From positions 4,030,001-4,094,000 of the forward strand of contig NZ_CP041188.1 in assembly GCF_006517235.1 (NCBI RefSeq): 64,000 nt of DNA, in the 5' to 3' direction. How positions within the stretch are numbered: the first letter of the stretch is position 1; each line of letters opens with the position of its first letter. Shown here in pieces: positions 43,006 through 51,398 of this stretch. Made by a program: the position numbers and the translations under genes. Below the pieces are notes generated by a model, which saw only the letters and a program-made list of their open reading frames with translations, had not been told where the DNA came from and searched no databases. Source of the stretch: Pseudarthrobacter sp. NIBRBAC000502772 (GTDB lineage Bacteria > Actinomycetota > Actinomycetes > Actinomycetales > Micrococcaceae).

Positions 43006-44271
43006 TCAGGGGGTTAGAACTCGGGTGGTACGGGGCTTGTTCGGGGTGGTGGTGCTGTAGTCCGCTGTCCTGAAGTGCGACGGCGCGAACGGGCTGACGC
43101 GGACAACGTCACCGATCACAATCACAGCAGGATTTGCGACGCCGGTGGCTTCCGCCTGGTCGGCGATGGAACCGAGGGTGCCGATCGTCACGCGCTGATT
43201 CGCCAGATAGCCGTTCTCAACGATGCCAACTGGAGTGTCCTGAGGCAAACCGGCGCCGGCCAGGGCAGCGGCGGAATCCCGAAGTGCGGCCACGCCCATC
43301 AGCAGGATGATGGTGTGATCTGCACGGGCGGGGACCTCGGACAGCTCCTCGTGGCCGGTGACCACACTGAAACCCTTGGCCAGGCCGCGGTGGGTCACGG
43401 GGATGCCGGCGGCGGCCGGGACGGAGATCGCGGACGTCACGCCGGAAACCACTTCAACCTCGACGCCGTGCTGCCGGCAGTATTCGGCTTCCTCGCCGCC
43501 GCGGCCCAGGACGTACGGATCGCCGCCCTTGAGCCGGACCACGCGGTGCCCCTTCAGGGCTTCGTCCACAAGGATGCGGTTGATCTCGGACTGCGGCACG
43601 GGATGGTGGCCGGGAGTCTTGCCCACCTCGATGACGCGGACGTCGGGGGCAAGTTCGTTGAGCAGTCCGCGCGGGCCGAGGCGGTCTGCCACCACGACGT
43701 CGGCCTGGCCGAGCAGCCTGCGGCCGCGGACGGTGATGAGGCCGGTGTCGCCAGGTCCGCCACCCACAAGGGCCACGGAGCCCCGGTGGGCACGCTTCCG
43801 GCGCAGCGGGAGGTCGCCGGTCTCCAGCGCGGTGGCGACGGCGTCACGCAGGGCCATGGCACGGCGCGGGTCGCCCCCGGCGTTCACGGCGATCTGCACG
43901 TCATCAACCACAGCGACGGCGGGCGTCCACGCGGCTGAGGCTTCGTGGTCGGAGGCGTTGACGCACCAGATGCGCTGCGCCTCGGCATCGGCCGACACCT
44001 GGGTGTCCACGGCGGGATCGCCGGTGGCCGTCTGGACGAACCAGACGCCGTCGACGTCGGAGGGAAGGTAAGTGCGCGGCTCCCAGGTGAGGAGGCCGGC
44101 GTCGGCCAGTTCGCGGAGCGCGGCGGAGGCAACGGGAGCCACGACGGTGACCCGGGCACCGGCGTCGAGCAGACCCTTGGCGCGGCGCGCTGCCACGGGG
44201 CCGCCACCCACCACCAGCACGGGGCGGCCGAGCAGCCGCAGCGCTGTGGGGTAAATATCCTGAATTGCCAT
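43006..44271 (-). CDS. cysG: Siroheme synthase: precorrin-2 dehydrogenase/uroporphyrinogen-III methyltransferase
   Basis: A 421-residue bifunctional protein. Residues ~1-155 form a Met8p/CysG-N NAD-binding domain (PVLVVGGGPVAARRAKGLLD). Residues ~165-405 form the methyltransferase: VALVGGGPGDTGLITVRG, VVRLKGGDPYVLGRGGEE and VVSGVTSAISVPAAAGIPVT. It converts uroporphyrinogen III to sirohydrochlorin using SAM and NAD. The linker that carries the chelatase in E. coli CysG is short, and a separate SirB gene is present at 54983-55717. The mRNA appears leaderless. Confidence 0.92.
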   Translation of the reverse strand: MAIQDIYPTALRLLGRPVLVVGGGPVAARRAKGLLDAGARVTVVAPVASAALRELADAGLLTWEPRTYLPSDVDGVWFVQTATGDPAVDTQVSADAEAQRIWCVNASDHEASAAWTPAVAVVDDVQIAVNAGGDPRRAMALRDAVATALETGDLPLRRKRAHRGSVALVGGGPGDTGLITVRGRRLLGQADVVVADRLGPRGLLNELAPDVRVIEVGKTPGHHPVPQSEINRILVDEALKGHRVVRLKGGDPYVLGRGGEEAEYCRQHGVEVEVVSGVTSAISVPAAAGIPVTHRGLAKGFSVVTGHEELSEVPARADHTIILLMGVAALRDSAAALAGAGLPQDTPVGIVENGYLANQRVTIGTLGSIADQAEATGVANPAVIVIGDVVRVSPFAPSHFRTADYSTTTPNKPRTTRVLTP

Positions 44272-44329
44272 GAATCAACGGTAGGGCCGCGCCGTTTCAC
44301 CAACAACGGCAGTGGAAACACCAGTTCAC
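44272..44329 (-). promoter_or_regulatory. cysG promoter with shared sulfur-gene motif
   Basis: Read on the minus strand: GTGAACTGGTGTTTCC (44329-44314), 7 nt, TTGTTG (44306-44301), 17 nt, TACCGT (44283-44278), TGATTC, then ATG. The same order and spacing occur at ssuA and sir. Confidence 0.65.
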
Positions 44330-44387
44330 GTAAGGTAACCCTGCGTCACATAGGGCTGGGCCGCCGTCGGGGCGCCGGCGTGGGGCA

Positions 44388-44737
44388 GATTGGCCGTCAG
44401 GAACGATGCACACCCATCCGGACTCCGACGAAACGTTGTACATCCTGGCCGGCGAGATCCTCATGAACATGGACGGCACGGAGCATCGCGTCGCCGCAGG
44501 TGGCGTGACACCATTGCACCCAGGGGTGTCCCGCACGCTTTCAAAGTCCTCCAGGAGGGGACCCGCGTGCTCTGCCTGCACACCCCCGGCGGCGCCCAGG
44601 CCTTCTACTTCGGCGCGAGCGAACCGCTCAATGACGGCGCAGGAGCAGGACTTGTGGACTTTGACCGCATCCGTGAATCAGGGCAGCTGAACGGCGGCAT
44701 CGAGATCGTCGGAGCGCCGCCGTTCCCTGCGGGTTAA
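44388..44737 (+). pseudogene. Frameshifted, truncated cupin-domain gene
   Basis: Two reading frames together encode one small cupin: frame 1 gives MHTHPDSDETLYILAGEILM and continues to about 44507. A second frame continues IAPRGVPHAFKVLQ and ends in IEIVGAPPFPAG at 44737. The shift fits a 2-nt duplication in GTGACACCATT (ACAC at 44508-44511), where GTGACCATT would keep the frame. The N-terminal part of the cupin is also missing. It stands divergent from cysG. Likely non-functional, unless the sequence has an error. Confidence 0.65.
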
Positions 44738-45480
44738 GCCTTCTTCAGCCGCAGGTAGTGTTCCCGCGCCGGCTTTTCCAGGTGTTCTATCGCGTAGCGC
44801 AACGCCGTCCGCGGCATCGTGGCCGCGTGAACGTCGAGGAATTCCAGCAGCCGGGGCCGGTCGCTCCTGCCGGCGTCGCGGAGCCAGCCACCAGTAGCCT
44901 TGTGGATCAGATCCTCTTTGTCGTCCACGAGTAACTCAGCGATGGCGAACGTGTCGTCCACGTCGCCGGTCCGCAGAAACCACGACGTCGCTACAATGGC
45001 CGTCCGCCGCTCCCACAGGTCGGCCGAGCGAGCCAGGCGGTAGAGGATGTCGCGGGGCTTGTCGGCCAGCCAGCCGCCCACAACCCGTCCGGCGCCAAGG
45101 TCCACGAGGTCCCAGTTGTTGATCCGGTCATGCCGGCGCAGGTACAGCTCGTAAAGACTCCGGCGGAGGTCCTCGCTGGCCTTTTTGCCCGACGCCTGGA
45201 GTGCCATGATCTTGACGGCGCCGGCCCTCGCTTCATGGATGTCCTGGTTCAGGAGTGCCTCGATCTGCGGCAGATCCATCGCGACGAACTCCTTGCCGAG
45301 GTCGAAGACCTGTCCCATCCGCACGCCCATGAAAAAGTCGCTTTCGGCATAGTCTCCCGGGCCCATCTTGAAGTAGCGCTCATACTTCCGTTGTTCGGCG
45401 TCGGACCGCAGCTCCTGCAGCCGGGCCAGGAACGCGGCGGCGGCTGCAGTGGGATGGGGCGCTGGAGATCCGGATGCCAT
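44734..45480 (-). CDS. AlkD-like DNA alkylation repair protein
   Basis: A 248-residue all-helical HEAT-like repeat protein. MGPGDYAESDFFMGVRMGQV near residue 40 and NNWDLVDLGAGRVVGGWL are hallmarks of the DNA alkylation repair (AlkD) family, which removes alkylated bases without base flipping. The conserved Trp/Asp in NNWDLVD is present. I start at the ATG at 45480 (MASGSPAPHP); the in-frame extension to 45576 is unlike homologues. Its 3' end overlaps the cupin pseudogene's end by 4 nt. Confidence 0.88.
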   Translation of the reverse strand: MASGSPAPHPTAAAAAFLARLQELRSDAEQRKYERYFKMGPGDYAESDFFMGVRMGQVFDLGKEFVAMDLPQIEALLNQDIHEARAGAVKIMALQASGKKASEDLRRSLYELYLRRHDRINNWDLVDLGAGRVVGGWLADKPRDILYRLARSADLWERRTAIVATSWFLRTGDVDDTFAIAELLVDDKEDLIHKATGGWLRDAGRSDRPRLLEFLDVHAATMPRTALRYAIEHLEKPAREHYLRLKKA

Positions 45481-45610
45481 GGCGCCAGTCTGCCAGACGC
45501 GCTGCCACGCCGTCGTGGGGCACATTGGCGTGGATTTAGGCGCAGACCATCCCAGACCGCGGCGCGTCCGTGTCAAAGTGCCTCACTTCGGCGGGTCGCA
45601 CCAACAGACG

Positions 45611-45647
45611 GCAGAGCCCGACGCCGGGACTCGCCGTCGGGCTCTGC
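45611..45647 (-). terminator. Second hairpin after the Ssu-type operon
   Basis: GCAGAGCCCGACG at 45611-45623 pairs perfectly with CGTCGGGCTCTGC at 45635-45647. With the family D element and the T6 run between them (minus strand) it forms a double terminator region. Confidence 0.65.
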
Positions 45648-45662
45648 TGGGCACCAAAAAAC

Positions 45663-45725
45663 CAACGCGGGGTCAGATCCGGACCAATAGACGGTGGCTA
45701 TTGGGCCGGATCTGACCCCGCGTTG
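45663..45725 (-). terminator. 28-bp palindromic terminator (repeat family D)
   Basis: Arms 45663-45690 and 45698-45725 match at 27 of 28 positions around a 7-nt loop (ACGGTGG). The outer CAACGCGGGGTCA is identical to the element at 41373-41435, while the adjacent 7 nt are GATCCGG instead of CTTCCTG and are matched by the complementary change in the other arm. T6 follows on the minus strand. Confidence 0.92.
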
Positions 45726-45734
45726 GAGGGAGGG

Positions 45735-46700
45735 TCAGCGGGTGCTTCCCGAGAGAAGGCCGCGGCTCCGGAGGAGGCGCTTCTCGATCGGCGCGAACAC
45801 CAGCAGCTCGATGAGGATGCCGACGGCCAGGATCAGCAGGATCGCGGCCATTACAACCGTCATGTCGGACAGTATCCGGCCTTGGTCAAGCAGCGAGCCG
45901 AGGCCGAAGCCGATGGTGCCGCCCACAGCGATGATTTCCGCGGCCATAAGCGACCGCCAGGAGAATGCCCAGCCCTGTTTGAGCCCGCCCAGGTATCCGG
46001 GAAGTGCCGCCGGCAGGACAATCTGCACGGCCATCTGGAAACGGTTGGCACCCAGGACCGTGCCGACGCGGCGGTACTGCGGCGGGATCTGGTCCACGCC
46101 GGAGATCAGCCCGTTGATGATGGACGGGATCGCACCCATAAAGACCACGAAGTAGACGGTGGCATCCGTGAGGCCGAACCAGATGATGGCCGCGGGCACC
46201 CAGGCTACGGACGGCAGCACCTGAAGGCCGGAAATCAGCGGCCCGAAGGCACGGCGCAGCGGCGCAACCTGGGCCAGCAGCAGCCCCACCGGCGTGGCGA
46301 TGGCAACGCTGATCAGGAACCCGACCAGCCCGCGCTGCAGCGAGGTCCACACCGCTTCCTGCAGCTTGGCCTCGCCCCAAAGCGCGCCGATCTGGCCCAG
46401 GACGTCCAGCGGACCGGGAACCAGGTCGCGGCGTTTGAGGCCCAGGGAGACGTAGAACTGCCAGATCAGGACCAGCACCACCAGGGCGGCAACGGGCAGG
46501 AGCACCCGGCTCCAGTCGATCCGGTGCTTGCGCGCGGCGTCGGACTGGAGTGAATCCAGCCCGGCCTCGAGCTCGCGCAGGTCCTCATGTCCGGTGGAAG
46601 TCCGGGTCAAGGCGGCGTGGACTTTGCGGGTTTCCGGCATGGCCCCGAGAGGCTCTACCGCCGGTTCGGTCTCGGCGAGGGGCGTGGGGTTATTTGGCAT
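45735..46700 (-). CDS. ssuC: ABC transporter permease (sulfonate/nitrate/taurine type)
   Basis: A 321-residue permease. A ~75-residue charged N-terminal extension precedes six predicted helices. The EAA loop reads GANRFQMAVQIVLPAALPGY (residues ~200-220). It belongs to the SsuC/TauC/NrtB family, which passes sulfonates, taurine, nitrate or similar anions. Its start overlaps the ATPase gene by 11 nt. Placement in the sulfur region and a sulfur-type promoter upstream of the operon favour a sulfonate or related organosulfur substrate. Confidence 0.85.
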   Translation of the reverse strand: MPNNPTPLAETEPAVEPLGAMPETRKVHAALTRTSTGHEDLRELEAGLDSLQSDAARKHRIDWSRVLLPVAALVVLVLIWQFYVSLGLKRRDLVPGPLDVLGQIGALWGEAKLQEAVWTSLQRGLVGFLISVAIATPVGLLLAQVAPLRRAFGPLISGLQVLPSVAWVPAAIIWFGLTDATVYFVVFMGAIPSIINGLISGVDQIPPQYRRVGTVLGANRFQMAVQIVLPAALPGYLGGLKQGWAFSWRSLMAAEIIAVGGTIGFGLGSLLDQGRILSDMTVVMAAILLILAVGILIELLVFAPIEKRLLRSRGLLSGSTR

Positions 46701-47415
46701 GGCGGCGAATCTCCTCCCGCAGCCGGGCGGTGATGACCCCGGTCAGCTGTCCGGCCAGGCCGGCGTCGGTTCGGTGTTCCTCGGTGACGGCCCATTCCTG
46801 GACCACGCGGCCAGGGCGGGACGACAGCAGCAGCACACGCTGGCCCAGCCGCACGGCCTCGCGGACGTTGTGGGTCACAAAAACGATGGTCCGCCCGGTT
46901 TCCTTCCAGATGCGTTCCAGCTCGTCGTGCAGCAGGTCGCGGGTGATGGCGTCCAGGGCCGCAAACGGCTCATCCATCAGCAGCAGCTGCCGGTCCTGCG
47001 ACAGGGCACGGGCCAGTGCCACGCGCTGGCGCATGCCGCCGGAAAGCTCGTGCGGACGCTTGTCCCCCGCCTCACCGAGGTGCACCAGTTCGAGCAGCTC
47101 GTTGGCCTTGATCCGGCGTTCAGCCTTCCCCACACCGCGCAGCTTCAGGGCCAGCTCGATGTTCTCCCGCGCCGTCAGCCAGGGGAAGAGGGCAGCGTCC
47201 TGGAACATAAAGGCTGCTCCGTCGCTGGGTACTTCAAGGGCGCCCGACGTCGGGACCTCCAGTCCCGCCATGATGTTCAGCAGGGTGGATTTGCCGCAGC
47301 CGGACGCACCGAGGAGGGCTACGAATTCGCCCGCGCCGATATTGGCGTTGACGTCGTCCAGCACCGGGGCGCCGTCGCCGAAGCGCTTGCCCAGGTTTTC
47401 CAGTACGACTGGCAT
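46690..47415 (-). CDS. ssuB: ABC transporter ATPase (sulfonate/nitrate/taurine type)
   Basis: A 241-residue ATPase: Walker A GASGCGKSTLL, signature HELSGGMRQRVALARAL, Walker B LLLMDEPFAALDAIT, and H-loop FVTHNVREAV. Sequence and operon order (binding protein, ATPase, permease) fit SsuB/TauB. It powers import together with the flanking gene products. Confidence 0.88.
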   Translation of the reverse strand: MPVVLENLGKRFGDGAPVLDDVNANIGAGEFVALLGASGCGKSTLLNIMAGLEVPTSGALEVPSDGAAFMFQDAALFPWLTARENIELALKLRGVGKAERRIKANELLELVHLGEAGDKRPHELSGGMRQRVALARALSQDRQLLLMDEPFAALDAITRDLLHDELERIWKETGRTIVFVTHNVREAVRLGQRVLLLSSRPGRVVQEWAVTEEHRTDAGLAGQLTGVITARLREEIRRHAK

Positions 47416-47452
47416 GGTCCCGTCCTTAAGTAGTTGGTGCGGTAGGTGGCGG

Positions 47453-48610
47453 TCAGTCCTGGCCGAGGCCGGCCGCGGAAACCCGTTCGGCGGTCCCGGT
47501 GACTTCGTTCAGGGCACGGAGGTCGAACAGTCCGGTGATGTCCGACTGCTTGGTGGTGCCGGCTTTCACCCCGTCTTCGAGGAGCTTGGGGTAGGTTCCC
47601 GCGAGCGGATCCACCGTGAAAACCACGTTCTGCAGGGCTCGGTCAAGGACATCGGTGGGAAGCGCCGCGCCTGCCGATTCCTGCAGGGCGTCGTTGATGA
47701 GGCTTGTTTTCTCTGCTGCAGGCGTGTCATTCAGCCAGGCCACGGACTCCACGTGGCCGCGCAGCAGGGCTTTCACGGTGTCCGGGTGCGCGGCGGCGAA
47801 CTTCTTGTTCACAATCAGGATGGTGGTGGGGAACTGGCCGGCCTTTCCGGAGAGCGAGCCGTCCCAGAGGTCCTTTTCGTCCACCAGGACCTTGGCCCCG
47901 GCGGTCAGCACCAAACGGGACGCCCACGGCTCAGGCAGCCACGCGCCGTCGAGCTTTCCGTCCTGGAACAGTTTCAGCGCCTGGGCGTTCTCCGTGGGGT
48001 TGATGGCGACGTCGCCGCTGCCGTCCACATTGGTTTTGTAGCCCTGCGAGCCGAGCCAGGCACGGAGCGCCACGTCCTGCGTGCCGCCGAGCTGCGGCGA
48101 GGCCAGCGTCTTGCCCTTGAGCTCGGCCGCGGAAGTGATCTCGGGACGCACAACCAGCTGCGCGCCACCTGCGGCGGCGCCCGCGATGACGCTCACGGAC
48201 TCCCCCTCGCTCTTGACAAACGAGTTGATCGCGGGATTCGGGCCGATGTATGCCGCGTCGATGGCACCGGCGTTCAGGGCCTCGATCGCGGCAGGTCCGG
48301 CGTTGAAAGTTTCCGTGCTGAGCTTGGTGTCGCCCAGATTCCGGGCCAGGATCCCCTGCTTCACGCCCACGAGGGCGGGGGCATGGGTCAGGTTTCCGAA
48401 ATAGCCCAGCTTCAGTTCTGCGGCCGGGGTGGGCGCCGGGATGGCTGCCTCTGCCGCCGTATTACGCGAAATGGACGACGCCACTACCGCGCCGGCGGCG
48501 ATCAGGAAGACGAGCCCGATCGCCAGGGCCGCCTCGACGGCACGCTTGCGCTTGGGTACTGCGCTCTCGCCTGCCACGATGCGGGTCATCCCGGGCTTGG
48601 AACTAGTCAT
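47453..48610 (-). CDS. ssuA: Sulfonate-family ABC substrate-binding protein
   Basis: A 385-residue exported protein. The basic N-terminus (PKRKRAVEAA) and hydrophobic stretch LAIGLVFLIAAGAVVASSIS serve as signal/anchor; no lipobox cysteine is obvious. The mature part (LKLGYFGNLTHAPALVGVKQ, ELKGKTLASPQLGGTQDVAL) matches the NMT1/SsuA-like periplasmic-binding fold for sulfonates and related anions. Start ATG at 48610 is supported by TATGGT ending 6 nt upstream (leaderless). First gene of the operon. Confidence 0.87.
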   Translation of the reverse strand: MTSSKPGMTRIVAGESAVPKRKRAVEAALAIGLVFLIAAGAVVASSISRNTAAEAAIPAPTPAAELKLGYFGNLTHAPALVGVKQGILARNLGDTKLSTETFNAGPAAIEALNAGAIDAAYIGPNPAINSFVKSEGESVSVIAGAAAGGAQLVVRPEITSAAELKGKTLASPQLGGTQDVALRAWLGSQGYKTNVDGSGDVAINPTENAQALKLFQDGKLDGAWLPEPWASRLVLTAGAKVLVDEKDLWDGSLSGKAGQFPTTILIVNKKFAAAHPDTVKALLRGHVESVAWLNDTPAAEKTSLINDALQESAGAALPTDVLDRALQNVVFTVDPLAGTYPKLLEDGVKAGTTKQSDITGLFDLRALNEVTGTAERVSAAGLGQD

Positions 48611-48667
48611 TGTTTCACCATAGGGAGTGACATAAACCCATTCAATGAAGCAGAAACGGGGGGTCAC
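48611..48667 (-). promoter_or_regulatory. ssuA promoter with shared sulfur-gene motif
   Basis: On the minus strand: GTGACCCCCCGTTTCT (48667-48652), then TTGAAT (48645-48640), 17 nt, TATGGT (48622-48617), GAAACA, ATG. The motif is one nt closer to the start codon than at cysG and sir. Confidence 0.65.
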
Positions 48668-48701
48668 GCGGGTTCATGCAGCGTCACATTCCGGGCCCGA
48701 T

Positions 48702-49868
48702 TCAGTCCCCCTTGACGTTGATCAGCTGCCGCAGTTTGTGCCGCACCTTGACCAAGTCCGCGGCGTCCCTCATCACCACATCGATCGGTTTGTACGCCGC
48801 CGGAATCTCGTCGATGAACGCCTCGGTGGCGCGGAACTCGATGCCCTGCATGGCCGTCTTCAGCTCGGCCAGCGAGAACGTTTTGCGGGCAGAAGTCCGG
48901 GAATACTCGCGCCCGGCCCCGTGCGGGGACGAGTTCAGCGAGACGGGGTTCCCCAGCCCCTCCACTACGTACGACGCCGTCCCCATGGACCCGGGGATAA
49001 GTCCCGGATCGCCGTGCTCGGCCCTGATCGCCCCCTTCCGCGATACCCACACGGACTTGCCGTAATGGGTCTCCTGCTGGGTGAAGTTGTGGTGGCAGTT
49101 AATCCGCTCGCGCTCCTTGACATGGCCGCCTACCCAGTGCCCGAACTGAGTAATGACGCGGTCCATCATTTCCTCGCGGTTCAGGAGGGCGAAATGTTGG
49201 GCCCAGCGTAGTTCCTTGATGTACCGGGCGAACTCGCTGGTACCCTCCTCCAGGTAGGCGAGGTCCGGGTCGGGCAGCCTGGTTCCGCGTTTGCGGTTGA
49301 CCTGCTGGGCGACGCCGATGTGGTGCTGCGCGATCTTGTTGCCGACGCCCCGCGAGCCCGAGTGCAGGAACAGCCAGACGGCATCGGTTTCGTCGGCAGA
49401 GACCTCGATGAAGTGGTTGCCTGATCCCAGCGAGCCCAGCTGAAGCTCCCACTTGGCCAGATACTGGGCCGGGTTGAAGCCGGCCTGCGCCGCGAGCTTC
49501 CGGAGCTCGGCGAGGCGCGGTTCGGCGGTGTGCTGGACGCTCCGGTTGTTATGCCCGGCGGACAAGGGAATGGCCCGTTCGATGTCCTCGCGCAGCCGTT
49601 TGCGGTCCTTGGGCAGGTCCTTGACCGAGTACTGGGTCCGCACGGCGATCATGCCGCAGCCGATGTCCACGCCCACAGCGGCCGGGATGATGGCGCGCAG
49701 GGTGGGGATCACCGAGCCCACGGTGGCGCCCTTGCCCAGGTGCGCGTCCGGCATCAGGGCCAGGTGCGGGTAGATGAACGGCAGCGTGGATGTGGCCAGC
49801 GCCTGCTCCCGGGTTTTGGCGTCCAGGATCGATGCCCAGCTGATGAGCTTGGGGTTGATGGTTTCCAC
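48702..49868 (-). CDS. rtcB: RtcB-family RNA ligase
   Basis: A 388-residue RtcB protein. Mn-binding motifs are DIGCGM, LGSGNHFIEV with HSGSRGVG, and the guanylated His lies in NSSPHGAGREYSRT. RtcB joins 2',3'-cyclic-phosphate or 3'-phosphate ends to 5'-OH ends, repairing or splicing RNA with GTP and Mn. No RtcA, RtcR or archease gene is adjacent. I use the GTG at 49868 (VETINPKLISW) because GGGAGGCGAAGC precedes it. It is isolated among sulfur genes. Confidence 0.92.
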   Translation of the reverse strand: METINPKLISWASILDAKTREQALATSTLPFIYPHLALMPDAHLGKGATVGSVIPTLRAIIPAAVGVDIGCGMIAVRTQYSVKDLPKDRKRLREDIERAIPLSAGHNNRSVQHTAEPRLAELRKLAAQAGFNPAQYLAKWELQLGSLGSGNHFIEVSADETDAVWLFLHSGSRGVGNKIAQHHIGVAQQVNRKRGTRLPDPDLAYLEEGTSEFARYIKELRWAQHFALLNREEMMDRVITQFGHWVGGHVKERERINCHHNFTQQETHYGKSVWVSRKGAIRAEHGDPGLIPGSMGTASYVVEGLGNPVSLNSSPHGAGREYSRTSARKTFSLAELKTAMQGIEFRATEAFIDEIPAAYKPIDVVMRDAADLVKVRHKLRQLINVKGD

Positions 49869-49905
49869 GCTTCGCCTCCCACTGTTAAGGATACGAAAAC
49901 GACGA

Positions 49906-49965
49906 AACCGCGGCTTGTTCGCAAACCGGCCCGTGAGGGCCAAAATCTGCGAACAGGCCGCGGTT
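49906..49965 (-). terminator. Long-stem terminator after cysN
   Basis: AACCGCGGCTTGTTCGCA at 49906-49923 pairs with 49948-49965 (one G-U). It ends 12 nt from the cysN stop. It shares the words TTGTTCGC and GCGGTTCC with the hairpin at 5851-5895, but not in the same order. Confidence 0.78.
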
Positions 49966-49976
49966 CCGGCGGAAAC

Positions 49977-51398
49977 TCAGATCGAGTAGCGCTCGTCCTC
50001 ATGGTCGCCCGGGTGGTCCTTGACGAGGCCCGCGGCCAGCGTGTTGCCGTCCAGGGGGTCGATGACAAGGAACGCGCCGGTGCGGCGGTGGTGCAGGTAG
50101 TTCTCCAGCGGCAGCGGCGCGGCGAGCCGGAGTTGCGCGTGGCCGATGTCGTTCAGCTCCAGGCTGGACGCGCCTTCGAGCTTGAACGTGGCCAGGTCCA
50201 GCTTGCCGCTGACGCTGCGGACCAGCGCCTGGACGGTGCGGGTGCCGTGCTTGACCAGCACCTTGGCCCCTTCACGCAGCGGCTTCGGGGACAGCCAGCA
50301 CAGCGCGGCGTACAGGTCGGCGGTGGACTCCCGGAAGGTCCCGGCGGCGGCAATGGTGTCACCGCGGGCGACGTCGAATTCCTCGGCCAGGCGGATCGCC
50401 ACGGACTGTGGGGCGAACGCTTCCTGCAGGGACTCGCCGGCGAAATCAATGCCGGTCACAGTGGTGGTGCGCGGAGCCTGTCCGGGGGTCAGCACTGACA
50501 CTGAATCCCCTACCTTCACGGAACCCTCGGTGATCTGGCCGGCGTACGCACGGTAGTCACGGTAGGCCTCAACATCCAGGCCACCGGCAACGGCGTCGGG
50601 AGCCAGCGCACCCTGCGGCCGGATGACCAGCTGCACGGGGAAGCGGAAGCTCTCCAGCTGAGTGTCGATCTCGTCGGCGGCCGGCAGGGTCTCGAGGACC
50701 TCCAGCAGGGCCGGGCCGTCGTACCAGGGGGTGCGTTCGGACCGGTCCACCACGTTGTCGCCGTCGAGGGCGGACACCGGGATCACCAGCAGGTCATCGA
50801 TGTGGTCCGCGCTGCCCAGCTCGGCGGAGCCGATACCCAGTTCGCGGGCCACCTGCTGCACGTCGGCCTGGATCTCACGGAACACGGACTCGCTGAAGTC
50901 CACCAGGTCGATCTTGTTCACGGCCACAATCACGTGCGCCACCCGCAGCAGCTGCAGCACGGACAGGTGCCGGCGCGTCTGCTCCAGGACACCCTTGCGG
51001 GCGTCAATGAGTACGACGACGGCATCCGCCGTGGACGCGCCCGTCACCGTGTTTTTGGTGTACTGGACGTGCCCGGGGCAGTCGGCCAGGATGAAGCTGC
51101 GCTGGTCCGTGGCGAAGTAGCGGTAGGCCACGTCGATGGTGATGCCTTGCTCCCGCTCGGCGCGCAGGCCGTCGGTCAGGAGGGCCAGGTCGATGCCGCC
51201 TGCCGCGCCCCCAAATCCGCGGTCCGCGGACGTGCGGGCAACGGCGTCGAGCGTGTCGGCAAGAATCGCTTTGGAGTCGTGCAGGAGGCGGCCCACCAAA
51301 GTGGACTTCCCGTCGTCGACCGATCCGGCGGTGGCGAAACGGAAAAGGGTGGTGGGCAGGGCTGTTTCCAGCTCGGCGGCCAAGGTGTCGGTGCTCAT
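49977..51398 (-). CDS. cysN: Sulfate adenylyltransferase subunit 1
   Basis: A 473-residue EF-Tu-like GTPase. G1 is GSVDDGKSTLVGRL, G3 DCPGHVQYTKN, and G4 NKIDLVD; beta-barrel domains follow to the C-terminus. With CysD it forms ATP sulfurylase, coupling GTP hydrolysis to APS synthesis. No APS kinase (CysC) domain is fused. Its ATG directly follows the cysD stop codon (TAAATG). Confidence 0.95.
   Translation of the reverse strand: MSTDTLAAELETALPTTLFRFATAGSVDDGKSTLVGRLLHDSKAILADTLDAVARTSADRGFGGAAGGIDLALLTDGLRAEREQGITIDVAYRYFATDQRSFILADCPGHVQYTKNTVTGASTADAVVVLIDARKGVLEQTRRHLSVLQLLRVAHVIVAVNKIDLVDFSESVFREIQADVQQVARELGIGSAELGSADHIDDLLVIPVSALDGDNVVDRSERTPWYDGPALLEVLETLPAADEIDTQLESFRFPVQLVIRPQGALAPDAVAGGLDVEAYRDYRAYAGQITEGSVKVGDSVSVLTPGQAPRTTTVTGIDFAGESLQEAFAPQSVAIRLAEEFDVARGDTIAAAGTFRESTADLYAALCWLSPKPLREGAKVLVKHGTRTVQALVRSVSGKLDLATFKLEGASSLELNDIGHAQLRLAAPLPLENYLHHRRTGAFLVIDPLDGNTLAAGLVKDHPGDHEDERYSI

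Noticed and set aside
48702..49868. RtcB as part of an RNA-repair operon
   Set aside because: Neither RtcA, RtcR, archease nor Hen1-like genes are adjacent, and flanking genes belong to sulfur metabolism.
5851..49965. A fourth terminator repeat family linking 5851-5895 and 49906-49965
   Set aside because: They share the words TTGTTCGC and GCGGTTCC, but in different order, so common origin is not supported.
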